DNA from: Ruminococcaceae bacterium YRB3002
GTDB lineage: Bacteria; Bacillota; Clostridia; Saccharofermentanales; Saccharofermentanaceae
DNA length: 61,505 nucleotides
Assembly: GCA_900099715.1 (NCBI GenBank)
Contig: FMTG01000012.1
Location: forward strand, 5,901 to 67,405
Direction: 5' to 3'
In this document: positions 44,769 through 52,833 of the stretch, piece after piece
Layout of the letters: every line of letters begins with the position of its first letter
Position numbering within the stretch: the first letter of the stretch is position 1
The notes under the pieces: generated by a model
The model's input: only the letters and a program-made list of their open reading frames with translations
Database searches by the model: none
Told to the model about the DNA's origin: nothing
Program-made: the position numbers and the translations under genes

Positions 44769-44806
44769 TGAAGTATCATATAAGGCACCCGGTTGGATGA
44801 TCAAAA

Positions 44807-44920
44807 ATTCCACTTTCTTGATTTGAAATGCCCTTAAAGTGGCACGATTGATGGAATTTTGTTAATTATTCCACTTTTTTCATTTGAAAGCGTCTTTTAA
44901 TGGAACGGATGGTGGAATTC
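44807..44920. repeat. Two-unit ATTCCACTTT repeat (family E)
   Basis: Two direct units start at 44807 and 44868, 61 bp apart. Each begins ATTCCACTTT, continues ATTTGAAA and ends TGGAATT (near 44853 and 44913). The ends of each unit are inverted copies of each other (ATTCCA/TGGAAT), so each can fold into a hairpin. Confidence 0.75.
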
Positions 44921-45004
44921 TAATTACAGGAGACCTGTCCCCCTGTCACATGTAAAACATGGTAAAAAGCCGTTCAGTTGTCAAGCGAGGACGCACATTT
45001 TGCG

Positions 45005-45112
45005 CCGCAGTTATTCCCGAAGGACGAGCGCTGCCCTTGCGAGCCCCATAGCACCTGTTCGAAGCATCACAAATTTGTGTGCCCCGTCCCCATTTCACAT
45101 TTTTGTGATATT
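45005..45112. repeat. Composite of repeat families A and B, reversed
   Basis: On the minus strand this stretch reads, in order, AATGTGAAATGGGGACGG, then ACAAATTTGTG, then TTCGAACAGGTG, then GGGCTCGCAAGGG. It links the family B and family A cores in one unit. The remainder of the gene-free block (44921-45004) shows GGAGACCTGTCCCCCTGTCA near 44929 and nothing else I can name. Confidence 0.7.
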
Positions 45113-45146
45113 ATCCGTGTAACAAAAAAGCGAAAAGGACATGATC

Positions 45147-46082
45147 ATGCAATTATCCAGGTGTAAAAACAGGGCATACATGCTTAAGTTAACCGCCTTC
45201 TGTCTGATGGTCTGCCTGTGCACAGCATCAGCCGGCTGCACGGATAATAACAGCACATCACAGAAGAACACATCTTACGGGGACGCGGTCATCAGTTATC
45301 TCGGACCGGAGGGAACTTATACGCAGGAAGCGTGTGAGAAGTTCTTTGGACAACAGGGTGACCTTATTCCTTACGGGACTGTAGCAGATGCAGTAGCGGC
45401 ACTGACTGACGGCAAGAGCGACTATGCGGTCATTCCGCAGGAGAATACGATCGGAGGCGCGGTCGTGGACTATATTGATACGCTTATTGCCGCTGATGGT
45501 ATATCAGTAACGGGCGAGGTGGAGCTTCCCATCAACCAGAACATTCTAGTGCTGAAAGGCACTGAACTGTCAGACATAAAGACTGTTTACTCGCACAAGC
45601 AGGGAATAACCCAGAGCAGATCATGGCTTGAAGACAATCTGCCTGATGCAGAGGTGATCGAAGTGTCCAGCACTGCAGAGGGTGCCAGGATGGTTGCGGA
45701 GGCCGGGGACAGGAGCTGCGCGGCGATCGCTTCTGCCGGATGTGCTGATGTGTATAACCTGGAGATCCTTGCTTCGGCAATACAGAATAATGATAAGAAT
45801 GTCACCAGATTCTACGTTCTGACCAAGGATGCTCCTGATACGGAAGCACGTGACAGATGTGCATTTATCGTATCGGGACGGGCATCTGAACTGACAAAAC
45901 TCCTGGGGATGCTGGGAAAGAACGGGATCGAACTCGTAACGATACATGACAGGCCGTTGAAAACGGAACTGGGTGAATACTGCTATATTATCGAATGCTC
46001 GGGAACAGATCTTAAGACGCTTCAGACGATCGTTGACGGGACGTCTTTTGAATTCAGGTTCCTCGGGAATTTCGATATGTGA
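45147..46082 (+). CDS. Lipoprotein-type prephenate dehydratase with ACT domain
   Basis: A 311-residue protein. After the start comes a charged N-region, a hydrophobic stretch (LKLTAFCLMVCLCTA) and a lipobox-like SAGC (cysteine near residue 31), so it looks exported and lipid-anchored. The rest is a prephenate dehydratase: YLGPEGTYTQEA, VIPQENTIGGAV, the catalytic TRFYVL, and an ACT-like domain (GKNGIELVTIHDRP). Normal PheA is cytosolic and converts prephenate to phenylpyruvate. An extracytoplasmic copy is odd and may have a sensing or binding role. ATG at 45147 is better spaced from AAAAGG than 45141. Confidence 0.82.
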   Translation: MQLSRCKNRAYMLKLTAFCLMVCLCTASAGCTDNNSTSQKNTSYGDAVISYLGPEGTYTQEACEKFFGQQGDLIPYGTVADAVAALTDGKSDYAVIPQENTIGGAVVDYIDTLIAADGISVTGEVELPINQNILVLKGTELSDIKTVYSHKQGITQSRSWLEDNLPDAEVIEVSSTAEGARMVAEAGDRSCAAIASAGCADVYNLEILASAIQNNDKNVTRFYVLTKDAPDTEARDRCAFIVSGRASELTKLLGMLGKNGIELVTIHDRPLKTELGEYCYIIECSGTDLKTLQTIVDGTSFEFRFLGNFDM

Positions 46083-46119
46083 TAGAATCTACCAGAGGAT
46101 TTAGAACGGAGATGCGGAT

Positions 46120-46932
46120 ATGGGAATGATAATCGGACTTGATGTGGGCGGAAGCACCACGAAAATAGTGGGAATGGATAACGGGAGCATTACCGCCAAA
46201 GCTGTAGTAAAGGCGACTGACCCCGTGACTTCCGCATTTGGTGCGGTCGGCAAGATAATTAACGACAACGGACTCCGGCTGTCTGACATAGACAGGATCA
46301 ATATTACCGGTGTCGGTGCAGGGTTTCCTGCAGGGGCGATACTCGGGATCGATACTGTTGAGATCAAGGAATTTGACGCCACGGGAAGAGGAGGTCTCTA
46401 TCTGAGCGGGCTGGATCATGCTGTTGTTGTGAGCCTTGGAACCGGAACGGCGTATCTGGATGCTTCCAAAGAAGGTATAAAGCATATCATCGGTTCCGGT
46501 GTCGGTGGCGGTACGCTTGTCGGGCTTTGCAACAGCATCCTCGGCATGGATGATGCGGAGAAACTCTCGGAACTGGCAGAGAGCGGAAATATCTCGGCTG
46601 TCGATCTGACGATAGGTGACATTACTAAGTCGGATATTCTGGGACTTCCTATGACTGCCACGGCATCGAATTTCGGCAAGGCGGCAGATGACCTGACGCG
46701 CGAAGATAAGGCGGCCGGTATATTTAATCTGGTATTCCAGGCGATAGGCTCCATGGCAGTACTGTCATCCAGGGTAGCGGGGATCAGGGATATCGTTTTT
46801 ACGGGACAGATCGCTGATTTTAAACAGTGCAGGCAGGTGCTCGATTCATTTCATGAATTGTATGATGTTAATTTCATCGTTCCTGAAGGTGCCAAGTTCG
46901 GAACCGCGATCGGTGCATGCCTTTCCAGGTAA
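46120..46932 (+). CDS. coaW: Type II pantothenate kinase
   Basis: A 270-residue type II (Fumble/CoaW) pantothenate kinase, which phosphorylates pantothenate in the first step of CoA synthesis. The ASKHA-fold phosphate loop GLDVGGSTTKIVG appears at residues 6-18, followed by VVSLGTGTAYL and SGVGGGTLVGL near the middle. GGAG lies 8 bp before the ATG. It begins 37 bp after the dehydratase and 11 bp before the next gene. Confidence 0.9.
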   Translation: MGMIIGLDVGGSTTKIVGMDNGSITAKAVVKATDPVTSAFGAVGKIINDNGLRLSDIDRINITGVGAGFPAGAILGIDTVEIKEFDATGRGGLYLSGLDHAVVVSLGTGTAYLDASKEGIKHIIGSGVGGGTLVGLCNSILGMDDAEKLSELAESGNISAVDLTIGDITKSDILGLPMTATASNFGKAADDLTREDKAAGIFNLVFQAIGSMAVLSSRVAGIRDIVFTGQIADFKQCRQVLDSFHELYDVNFIVPEGAKFGTAIGACLSR

Positions 46933-46943
46933 CTTAATAAGAG

Positions 46944-47717
46944 ATGAGCAGAAAGAGCGATACAAGGGCATATGAACTGGATACCCTTCGCGGCCTTGCG
47001 ATGGTGTTCGTTATATGGATGCATATCTCCTGGGATCTCCGGTATCTGTTCGGTCTTGCAGAGTGCAGCTATCTTTTGGCTCCATGGTTCGAGGGTCTCG
47101 TTCATCCCTTCTTTCTTGTGATATTTGTCGGCGTATCAGGTGTGTGCTGTACTTTCTCGAGGAGCAACGTCAAGAGAGGGCTGAAGCTGATAAGCGTTGC
47201 ATTGGCACTGACGGCCGGCACTGCTGTGGCGACATATGCGTTCGGATTTGACTGCCTGATAGTCTTCAATGTGCTTCATCTTCTCAGTGTCGGCATATTT
47301 ATTTATGCACTTGTTGAGCTTTTGGAGAAGAAGTTCAGTATCCCTGCAAATAAGGTCAATGTTCTTCTCGGACTCATCGGCGTATTCGCGATAATCCTGG
47401 GAATGACGATCTCCAACTATGATTATAAGGTCAACACGCCTCTCCTTATACCCACAGGCATCATGATGGAATGCACACCGTCAATGGCTGATTATATGCC
47501 GCTGTTCCCCTGGATTGGGGTATTCATGGTGGGTGCGCTTACGGGGCGTGTCTGTTATCACGAGAAGAAGACTGTGGTGCCTCCGAAGAGCGATATCGTG
47601 CGCAGGATCACGGCTCCGCTTGAATTTATCGGAAGGCATTCTCTGCTGATCTATATAGTCCATCAGCCGGTGGTTCTGCTTATCTGCTATCTTCTGTCTC
47701 TGGTGGCCGGTAAATGA
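46944..47717 (+). CDS. HGSNAT-like membrane acetyltransferase (DUF1624)
   Basis: A 257-residue integral membrane protein with about seven helices. The N-terminal YELDTLRGLAMVFVIWMHIS, then VGVSGVC, PWIGVFMVGALTG and FIGRHSLLIYIVHQP match the heparan-alpha-glucosaminide N-acetyltransferase catalytic domain family (PF07786). Bacterial members probably move acetyl groups across the membrane onto glycans; the substrate is unknown. Its stop overlaps the next gene by 4 bp. Confidence 0.82.
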   Translation: MSRKSDTRAYELDTLRGLAMVFVIWMHISWDLRYLFGLAECSYLLAPWFEGLVHPFFLVIFVGVSGVCCTFSRSNVKRGLKLISVALALTAGTAVATYAFGFDCLIVFNVLHLLSVGIFIYALVELLEKKFSIPANKVNVLLGLIGVFAIILGMTISNYDYKVNTPLLIPTGIMMECTPSMADYMPLFPWIGVFMVGALTGRVCYHEKKTVVPPKSDIVRRITAPLEFIGRHSLLIYIVHQPVVLLICYLLSLVAGK

Positions 47718-48895
47718 AGTGCGTAGCAAAACAGAAGCGGTTAAGACCGCTGGTAATTAAGATAGTTATTCTTCTGATAATTCTGGCTGCCGTGGTCTTC
47801 GTACCAAGACTGCTGCCAGGCGGCGCCGTTGACTTTTACTGCGAACATATCTTTCCTGCGCTGTCCCTTCCGGGGGTAATAATAAACAGCATGTTCATGA
47901 CTTCCCTTACCGAGATGTTCGTCGTGACGGGAAGCGTCATCCTGCTGCTCCTCACAGTCGCCGGTATTGTTGTTTTTACAGGCAAGCTGTTCGGAAAATT
48001 CGGCGGCGGTGCACGCATATTTGCCGCAGCAGTCATCAAAAATATCCTGGTTACGGCGGTGATCGCCGGGATCATATTCCAGCTGATGCACGGCATCTCA
48101 TACAGGCGCACACCGGCGTATGACAGGCTCGGTACAGACAACAGCGATTACTCAATAGAGGCATATGAGGAGGCTCTCCGCTGGGCATATTACAATATGA
48201 TATCCGCCAGACAGAAACTGGGCGAGGATTATAACGGTGTGGCCCATTCCTCTTACACTTATGAATCCACTGTTCAGCACGCAAATGCGCTTATCGACAT
48301 GTTCTCTGACGATTATGATCTCGGCATGAGCGGTAACTATGTGAGGGGCAAGGCGGTATCGCTCAGCAGGTACTGGAGCCTGACGCATATAGTCGGCGTT
48401 TATGATGCTTTTCTCGTTGAAGCCAATATCAATACGGGATACATGGATATAACCTCTTTCGATATGACGGTGTGTCATGAATTGTGCCACGCGAAAGGCT
48501 ATGCCGACGAGACCTCCTGCAACATCATCGCCGCACTGGCGTGCACCAGATCAGTCCGACCTGATTTCAGATATGCGGGTTACTATTATATCTTCTGGGA
48601 CCTCTACGAAGTGATCTACAACAATGCTGTGCTCAATGACGGAGAGATACCTTCCTTTATCGATCCGACCCTGATGTATCCGGTATACCGTGATATGGCG
48701 GCCCGCAACGCTTACTGGGACAAGATCGACAGCATGTTCATGTCAGAAGAGATCGTGGAGATATCCGAGAATACTAACGATGCTTTCCTCAGGGCTAACG
48801 GCAGCGAGGGAACATCATCATATAATGTCCCCGAGAATGTATATCTGGATTATTACATGACATATATCAAAGACCGGTCGCAGGAGAATACGTAA
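47714..48895 (+). CDS. DUF3810 membrane metalloprotease-like protein
   Basis: A 393-residue protein with three N-terminal membrane helices (to about residue 125) and a soluble domain carrying CHELCHAKGYADETSCN near residue 257. The HExxH zinc-site with a downstream Glu is typical of DUF3810 (PF12725). It is likely a membrane-bound zinc peptidase with an extracytoplasmic or cytoplasmic soluble part; no substrate is known. The gene overlaps its neighbours by 4 bp upstream and 1 bp downstream (TAATG), so it is coupled to both. Confidence 0.82.
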   Translation: MKCVAKQKRLRPLVIKIVILLIILAAVVFVPRLLPGGAVDFYCEHIFPALSLPGVIINSMFMTSLTEMFVVTGSVILLLLTVAGIVVFTGKLFGKFGGGARIFAAAVIKNILVTAVIAGIIFQLMHGISYRRTPAYDRLGTDNSDYSIEAYEEALRWAYYNMISARQKLGEDYNGVAHSSYTYESTVQHANALIDMFSDDYDLGMSGNYVRGKAVSLSRYWSLTHIVGVYDAFLVEANINTGYMDITSFDMTVCHELCHAKGYADETSCNIIAALACTRSVRPDFRYAGYYYIFWDLYEVIYNNAVLNDGEIPSFIDPTLMYPVYRDMAARNAYWDKIDSMFMSEEIVEISENTNDAFLRANGSEGTSSYNVPENVYLDYYMTYIKDRSQENT

Positions 48896-50310
48896 TGCTG
48901 GAGATCATGCTGACAGGTCATTCACATTATTATGCTGTGGCAGATGTCCTCAGGTGTTTTATGATGTCGCCTGTTGAGGATAAAGAGGGCGGAAGAGTTT
49001 ATTGCAAAGAAGCTCCGGACATAAGGCTCCGGTCCGGAGTGCTGGAGGATCAGAGCACAATATGTGCCACATCCGACGGCACCGTAAGTTATCATCTGCC
49101 ACCTGTAACTTCCCCCGTATCATTGAGCAGGGAAGTGAAGAGGACTGTTTACCTCGCTTTGTCACATATAACAGGAAGAGAAGCTCCCTGGGGGTGCCTG
49201 ACAGGCATAAGACCTACCATCGTTGCAGGCGAACTGATGGACCCATCAAAGCTTACTGAACAGTACTTTGTCAGACCTGATAAAGCGGCTCTTGCAGTGG
49301 AGACATATGTCAACGAACAGCGCGTACAGTCTCTGATCGACGGGGATGATCTTAATATCTATGTGGGTGTTCCGTTCTGCCCTTCCAGATGTGAATACTG
49401 CTCGTTCGTATCATCTGACATAAGCCACCACATGGGCAGGCTTAAGGAGTACTGGGATGCTCTTGAACTTGAGATAAGCACGGCCGCACCGCGGATTTCG
49501 AGAAGGATAAGTACGCTCTACATCGGAGGCGGTACACCGACTGTCGGAAGCGATGATGATACAAAGAGATTGCTGGATATAGTCTTCGGCAACATAAAGG
49601 TGGATAAAGATACGGAGATCACGATCGAGGCGGGGCGTCCGGATACGATAACTGAGACAAAACTCAAATACATGAAGCAGATGGGGATTACGAGGCTCTG
49701 CATAAATCCACAGACAATGAACTCTGATACTCTCAGATCCCTCAACAGGCTGCACAGTGCCGGGGATGTAATTCGGACATATGACACGGCAAGAGAGACA
49801 GGATTCGATGTGATTAACATGGATCTGATTGCGGGTCTTAAATACGAGAAGGCGGCAGAACTTCTGAAATCGACGGAGCGGCTGATAGAACTTGATCCGG
49901 CCAACATTACGATACACAGTCTCTATAAGAAGAGAAGGGCGGGGATATCCCGTGAGGACGTTCTTGCAAACGATGATGATGTGGACAGATGCCTTACTGG
50001 GGCTCATGACATGCTCAGGGCCGCAGGATATATTCCATACTATCTATACCGTCAGAAAGACACCGGTCACGGCCTTGAGAATACCGGATTTGCAAAGCCC
50101 GGAACAGAGTGCAGATATAATGTGGCCATGATGGGGGATGCAAGAGATGTGCTGTCTTTCGGAGCAGGAGGAATGAGCAAGCGTGTCTTCGGTCAGGACG
50201 GCAATAAGTTCAGGGTGGAGAGGTGTCCGTGTATAAAGGACGTCATAGGTTATATTGCCTCCAGTGCCGACATGGCAAAGCGTAAAATGGATTTCTTTGA
50301 TATAATGTAG
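48895..50310 (+). CDS. hemZ: Oxygen-independent coproporphyrinogen dehydrogenase HemZ
   Basis: A 471-residue radical-SAM protein. The cluster-binding motif appears as PFCPSRCEYCSF near residue 160, followed by YIGGGTPT and the HemN-type NPQTMNSDTL. The N-terminal 150-residue extension is typical of clostridial HemZ. It may act in anaerobic haem or related tetrapyrrole metabolism; other haem genes are not in the window. The ATG shares a base with the preceding stop. Confidence 0.9.
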   Translation: MLEIMLTGHSHYYAVADVLRCFMMSPVEDKEGGRVYCKEAPDIRLRSGVLEDQSTICATSDGTVSYHLPPVTSPVSLSREVKRTVYLALSHITGREAPWGCLTGIRPTIVAGELMDPSKLTEQYFVRPDKAALAVETYVNEQRVQSLIDGDDLNIYVGVPFCPSRCEYCSFVSSDISHHMGRLKEYWDALELEISTAAPRISRRISTLYIGGGTPTVGSDDDTKRLLDIVFGNIKVDKDTEITIEAGRPDTITETKLKYMKQMGITRLCINPQTMNSDTLRSLNRLHSAGDVIRTYDTARETGFDVINMDLIAGLKYEKAAELLKSTERLIELDPANITIHSLYKKRRAGISREDVLANDDDVDRCLTGAHDMLRAAGYIPYYLYRQKDTGHGLENTGFAKPGTECRYNVAMMGDARDVLSFGAGGMSKRVFGQDGNKFRVERCPCIKDVIGYIASSADMAKRKMDFFDIM

Positions 50311-50338
50311 CGGACAACAGAAAGGGGGAGAAGGTCAT

Positions 50339-50596
50339 ATGCAGTGTCCCAGATGCAAGACAGAGAACGGTACGAGAACTATCTGCAGTAAGTGCGGGTA
50401 TTATATGTACCGTCCCGATGTGGCAAACAGGGCACAGATGACCAAAGGTCAGCAGGCTATTGAGGACACCAAGCTCGTCGGAAAGAAGGTAGGCAAGGTA
50501 TTCAAATATGTCTGGATGATAGTCACCCTGATCGTCATGAGTGCGTGGCTGGTCGCAGGTATGGTCTGGCTTGTCAGCACTCTCGGCGGGCAATAG
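50339..50596 (+). CDS. Zinc-ribbon single-span membrane protein
   Basis: An 85-residue protein with an N-terminal zinc ribbon (CPRC at 3-6 and CSKC at 16-19) and one C-terminal membrane helix (about residues 57-80). Function is unknown; such proteins are common in Firmicutes. GGGGGAGAAGG precedes the ATG. Its 3' end overlaps the convergent ispD 3' end by 23 bp. Confidence 0.75.
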   Translation: MQCPRCKTENGTRTICSKCGYYMYRPDVANRAQMTKGQQAIEDTKLVGKKVGKVFKYVWMIVTLIVMSAWLVAGMVWLVSTLGGQ

Positions 50597-51302
50597 ATGA
50601 TGCCATGGGAATGTCTTCCGGCGTCGTTATCTTGATGTTGGTATAGGCTCCCTGTACAAGATATACTTCAAACCCCAGTTCTTCTGCAAGAGCGGTGTCA
50701 TCCGTGGCAATAATGTTGTTCTCCTTTGAATAACCGTAGCAGGCCAGGGCTTTATTTACAGTAAAACACTGCGGTGTCTGGATCTCCATGAGCAGGTCAC
50801 GGTCTGGTGTCCGGGTTACAAGACACTCTCCGTCGGCAGTCTTCTGTATCTCCTTGATGGTGCTCTTGACGGGTACTGCTGCGGCACAGATATCATGAGA
50901 AGCCATGCCTTTGAGACAGTTGGAAAGGGTGGTACTGTCAATAAGACATCTTGCCCCGTCGTGGATAAATATCAGGTCGTCATCATCTGCTCCGTGTGTC
51001 CGCGCATACATAACGCCGTTATACACAGATCCTGTCCTGGTGTCGCCGCCTTCCACGATGTCCAGAAGCCTTGTTATCCCGTATTCTTCCGCGATCTTTC
51101 TGATGTCAGGAGCCAGCGGGAGCGCGGTGACGACGATGATCTTCACGTCATATCCCTCAGCCTCAAACCTCTCGAAAGCAATGAGTGTCCTTCCGATAAC
51201 GGGGATCCCTTCCACATCCATCAGTATCTTGGGAACTTCGCCGCCCATCCTGACGCTTCTGCCTGCCGCCGGTATGATAACAAATAGTTTTTTACTGTTC
51301 AT
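50574..51302 (-). CDS. ispD: 2-C-methyl-D-erythritol 4-phosphate cytidylyltransferase IspD
   Basis: A 242-residue IspD, third enzyme of the MEP isoprenoid pathway. Motifs are FVIIPAAGRSVRMGGEVPK, IHDGARCL, RTPDRDLLMEIQTPQ and ATDDT. The ATG at 51302 follows AGAGG and lies 7 bp after radA; a TTG at 51317 would extend five residues without a ribosome site. The radA-ispD pairing is familiar in Clostridia and supports IspD here rather than a second TarI. Confidence 0.88.
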   Translation of the reverse strand: MNSKKLFVIIPAAGRSVRMGGEVPKILMDVEGIPVIGRTLIAFERFEAEGYDVKIIVVTALPLAPDIRKIAEEYGITRLLDIVEGGDTRTGSVYNGVMYARTHGADDDDLIFIHDGARCLIDSTTLSNCLKGMASHDICAAAVPVKSTIKEIQKTADGECLVTRTPDRDLLMEIQTPQCFTVNKALACYGYSKENNIIATDDTALAEELGFEVYLVQGAYTNIKITTPEDIPMASSIARREC

Positions 51303-51309
51303 AAGACCT

Positions 51310-52710
51310 CTACGCAAATAAGATATCTATTGCTTCGTAAATATTATCGGCAAAGATGAATTCCATGCCGAGAGCATCATATTCGCCCTTGTTCTTGCCG
51401 ATCTCCTTGCTCATGGCTCCGGGAAGGACAACGCTTGTTATCCCGAGAGGCGAGACCTCACTGAGTCTCTTGCCCAGTCCCGTTACAGGGCGTATCTCAC
51501 CTGACAGACCGATCTCCCCCAGTATCAGGGTATTAGCTCTGACGGGTATATCCCTCACCGAAGAAACTATAGCGCTTGCGATCGCCAGGTCTGTGGCCGG
51601 ATCCGAGATCTTGAGTCCGCTGATCACGTTGAGAAAAATATCTTTGGACACCAGACCGGCATTAAAATTCTTCTCGCATACTGCGATGATCATGTTCGCG
51701 CGCTGTCTGTCAGGTCCGTATGTCATTCTCTGCGGGTTATTGTAGCAGCTGTCAGTGACAAGTGCCTGTATCTCAACCGGGAGTGCGGTGCTCCCTTCGA
51801 TCGCTGCAGTGAGCACGGATCCCGGCGCATTGAGGGGACGTCCCGATATCAGAAGTGCGGAACTGTTGGCGACGGGAATGAGGCCTGCGGTACTCATCTC
51901 AAAGAAAGACAGTTCCCCGCTCTTGCCGAATCTGTTCTTGATGACCCGGAGGATCCTGTATCCGCCCGAACTGTCCCCCTCGAAATCAAGAACAGTATCG
52001 ACCATATGCTCCAGTATCTTAGGTCCTGCTATTGATCCCTCCTTGGTGATATGTCCCACGAGGATTATCGATACACCGCTCGTCTTGGCGATCCTTACGA
52101 GACAGGCGGTAACTTCCCTTGCCTGTGTCACGCTTCCGGGAGTTCCCGATATCTCTTCCGAATAGAGCGTCTGGATCGAGTCTATGATCACCAGTGAGGG
52201 ATCTCTGTCCTCTATCTCTTTTGCTATTGTCTCGAATTTTGTCTGAGCGCACACAAGGATGTCCCTTGTGACATTCAGACGCTCAGCCCTCATCCTGATC
52301 TGGGCAGGGGATTCCTCGCCTGATACGTACAGGATGCTCTTATCTCCGGTCTCACATCTGTCAGCTATCTGAAGCAGCAGAGTTGACTTGCCGATACCGG
52401 GCTCTCCGGCCACCAGGGTTACAGACCCCTGGGTGATACCACCTCCGAACAGCCGGTCCACTTCAGGAAGCCCGGAACTCTGTCTGTTGTACATTTCCTT
52501 GCCGCATTCAGATAATTTGAGTGTAACTTCTGATGATGTCCAGGAGTAGGAAGCCGGCTTAAGGGAGGGACCGCCCTTCTTGGGTGAAGCCTCCTCGGGG
52601 GCATTCACGAAAGTATTGAACGCGCCGCATCCGGGGCACTTTCCAAGCCACCCCAGAGATTCATATCCGCACTCCTTGCAGAAGAATTTCTTGCTGTTTT
52701 TGCCTGCCAT
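51310..52710 (-). CDS. radA: DNA repair protein RadA
   Basis: A 466-residue RecA-like branch-migration helicase. The N-terminal zinc finger CKECGYESLGWLGKCPGCG (about residues 11-29), Walker A GEPGIGKST near 103, the RadA-specific KNRFG near 257 and the C-terminal Lon-like domain are all present. It is the first gene of a minus-strand pair with ispD. About 120 bp separate it from the divergent DUF885 gene. Confidence 0.96.
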   Translation of the reverse strand: MAGKNSKKFFCKECGYESLGWLGKCPGCGAFNTFVNAPEEASPKKGGPSLKPASYSWTSSEVTLKLSECGKEMYNRQSSGLPEVDRLFGGGITQGSVTLVAGEPGIGKSTLLLQIADRCETGDKSILYVSGEESPAQIRMRAERLNVTRDILVCAQTKFETIAKEIEDRDPSLVIIDSIQTLYSEEISGTPGSVTQAREVTACLVRIAKTSGVSIILVGHITKEGSIAGPKILEHMVDTVLDFEGDSSGGYRILRVIKNRFGKSGELSFFEMSTAGLIPVANSSALLISGRPLNAPGSVLTAAIEGSTALPVEIQALVTDSCYNNPQRMTYGPDRQRANMIIAVCEKNFNAGLVSKDIFLNVISGLKISDPATDLAIASAIVSSVRDIPVRANTLILGEIGLSGEIRPVTGLGKRLSEVSPLGITSVVLPGAMSKEIGKNKGEYDALGMEFIFADNIYEAIDILFA

Positions 52711-52833
52711 AGTATCAAACCGCCGTAAGATTGCTTTATTTGATTCAGTATAACAAATACCGAAGGTGTATAATAGGCTTGACTTTTTAAGGGATAGTCA
52801 AACTAAATGAGTAACAATGGAGGATCCTGGATA

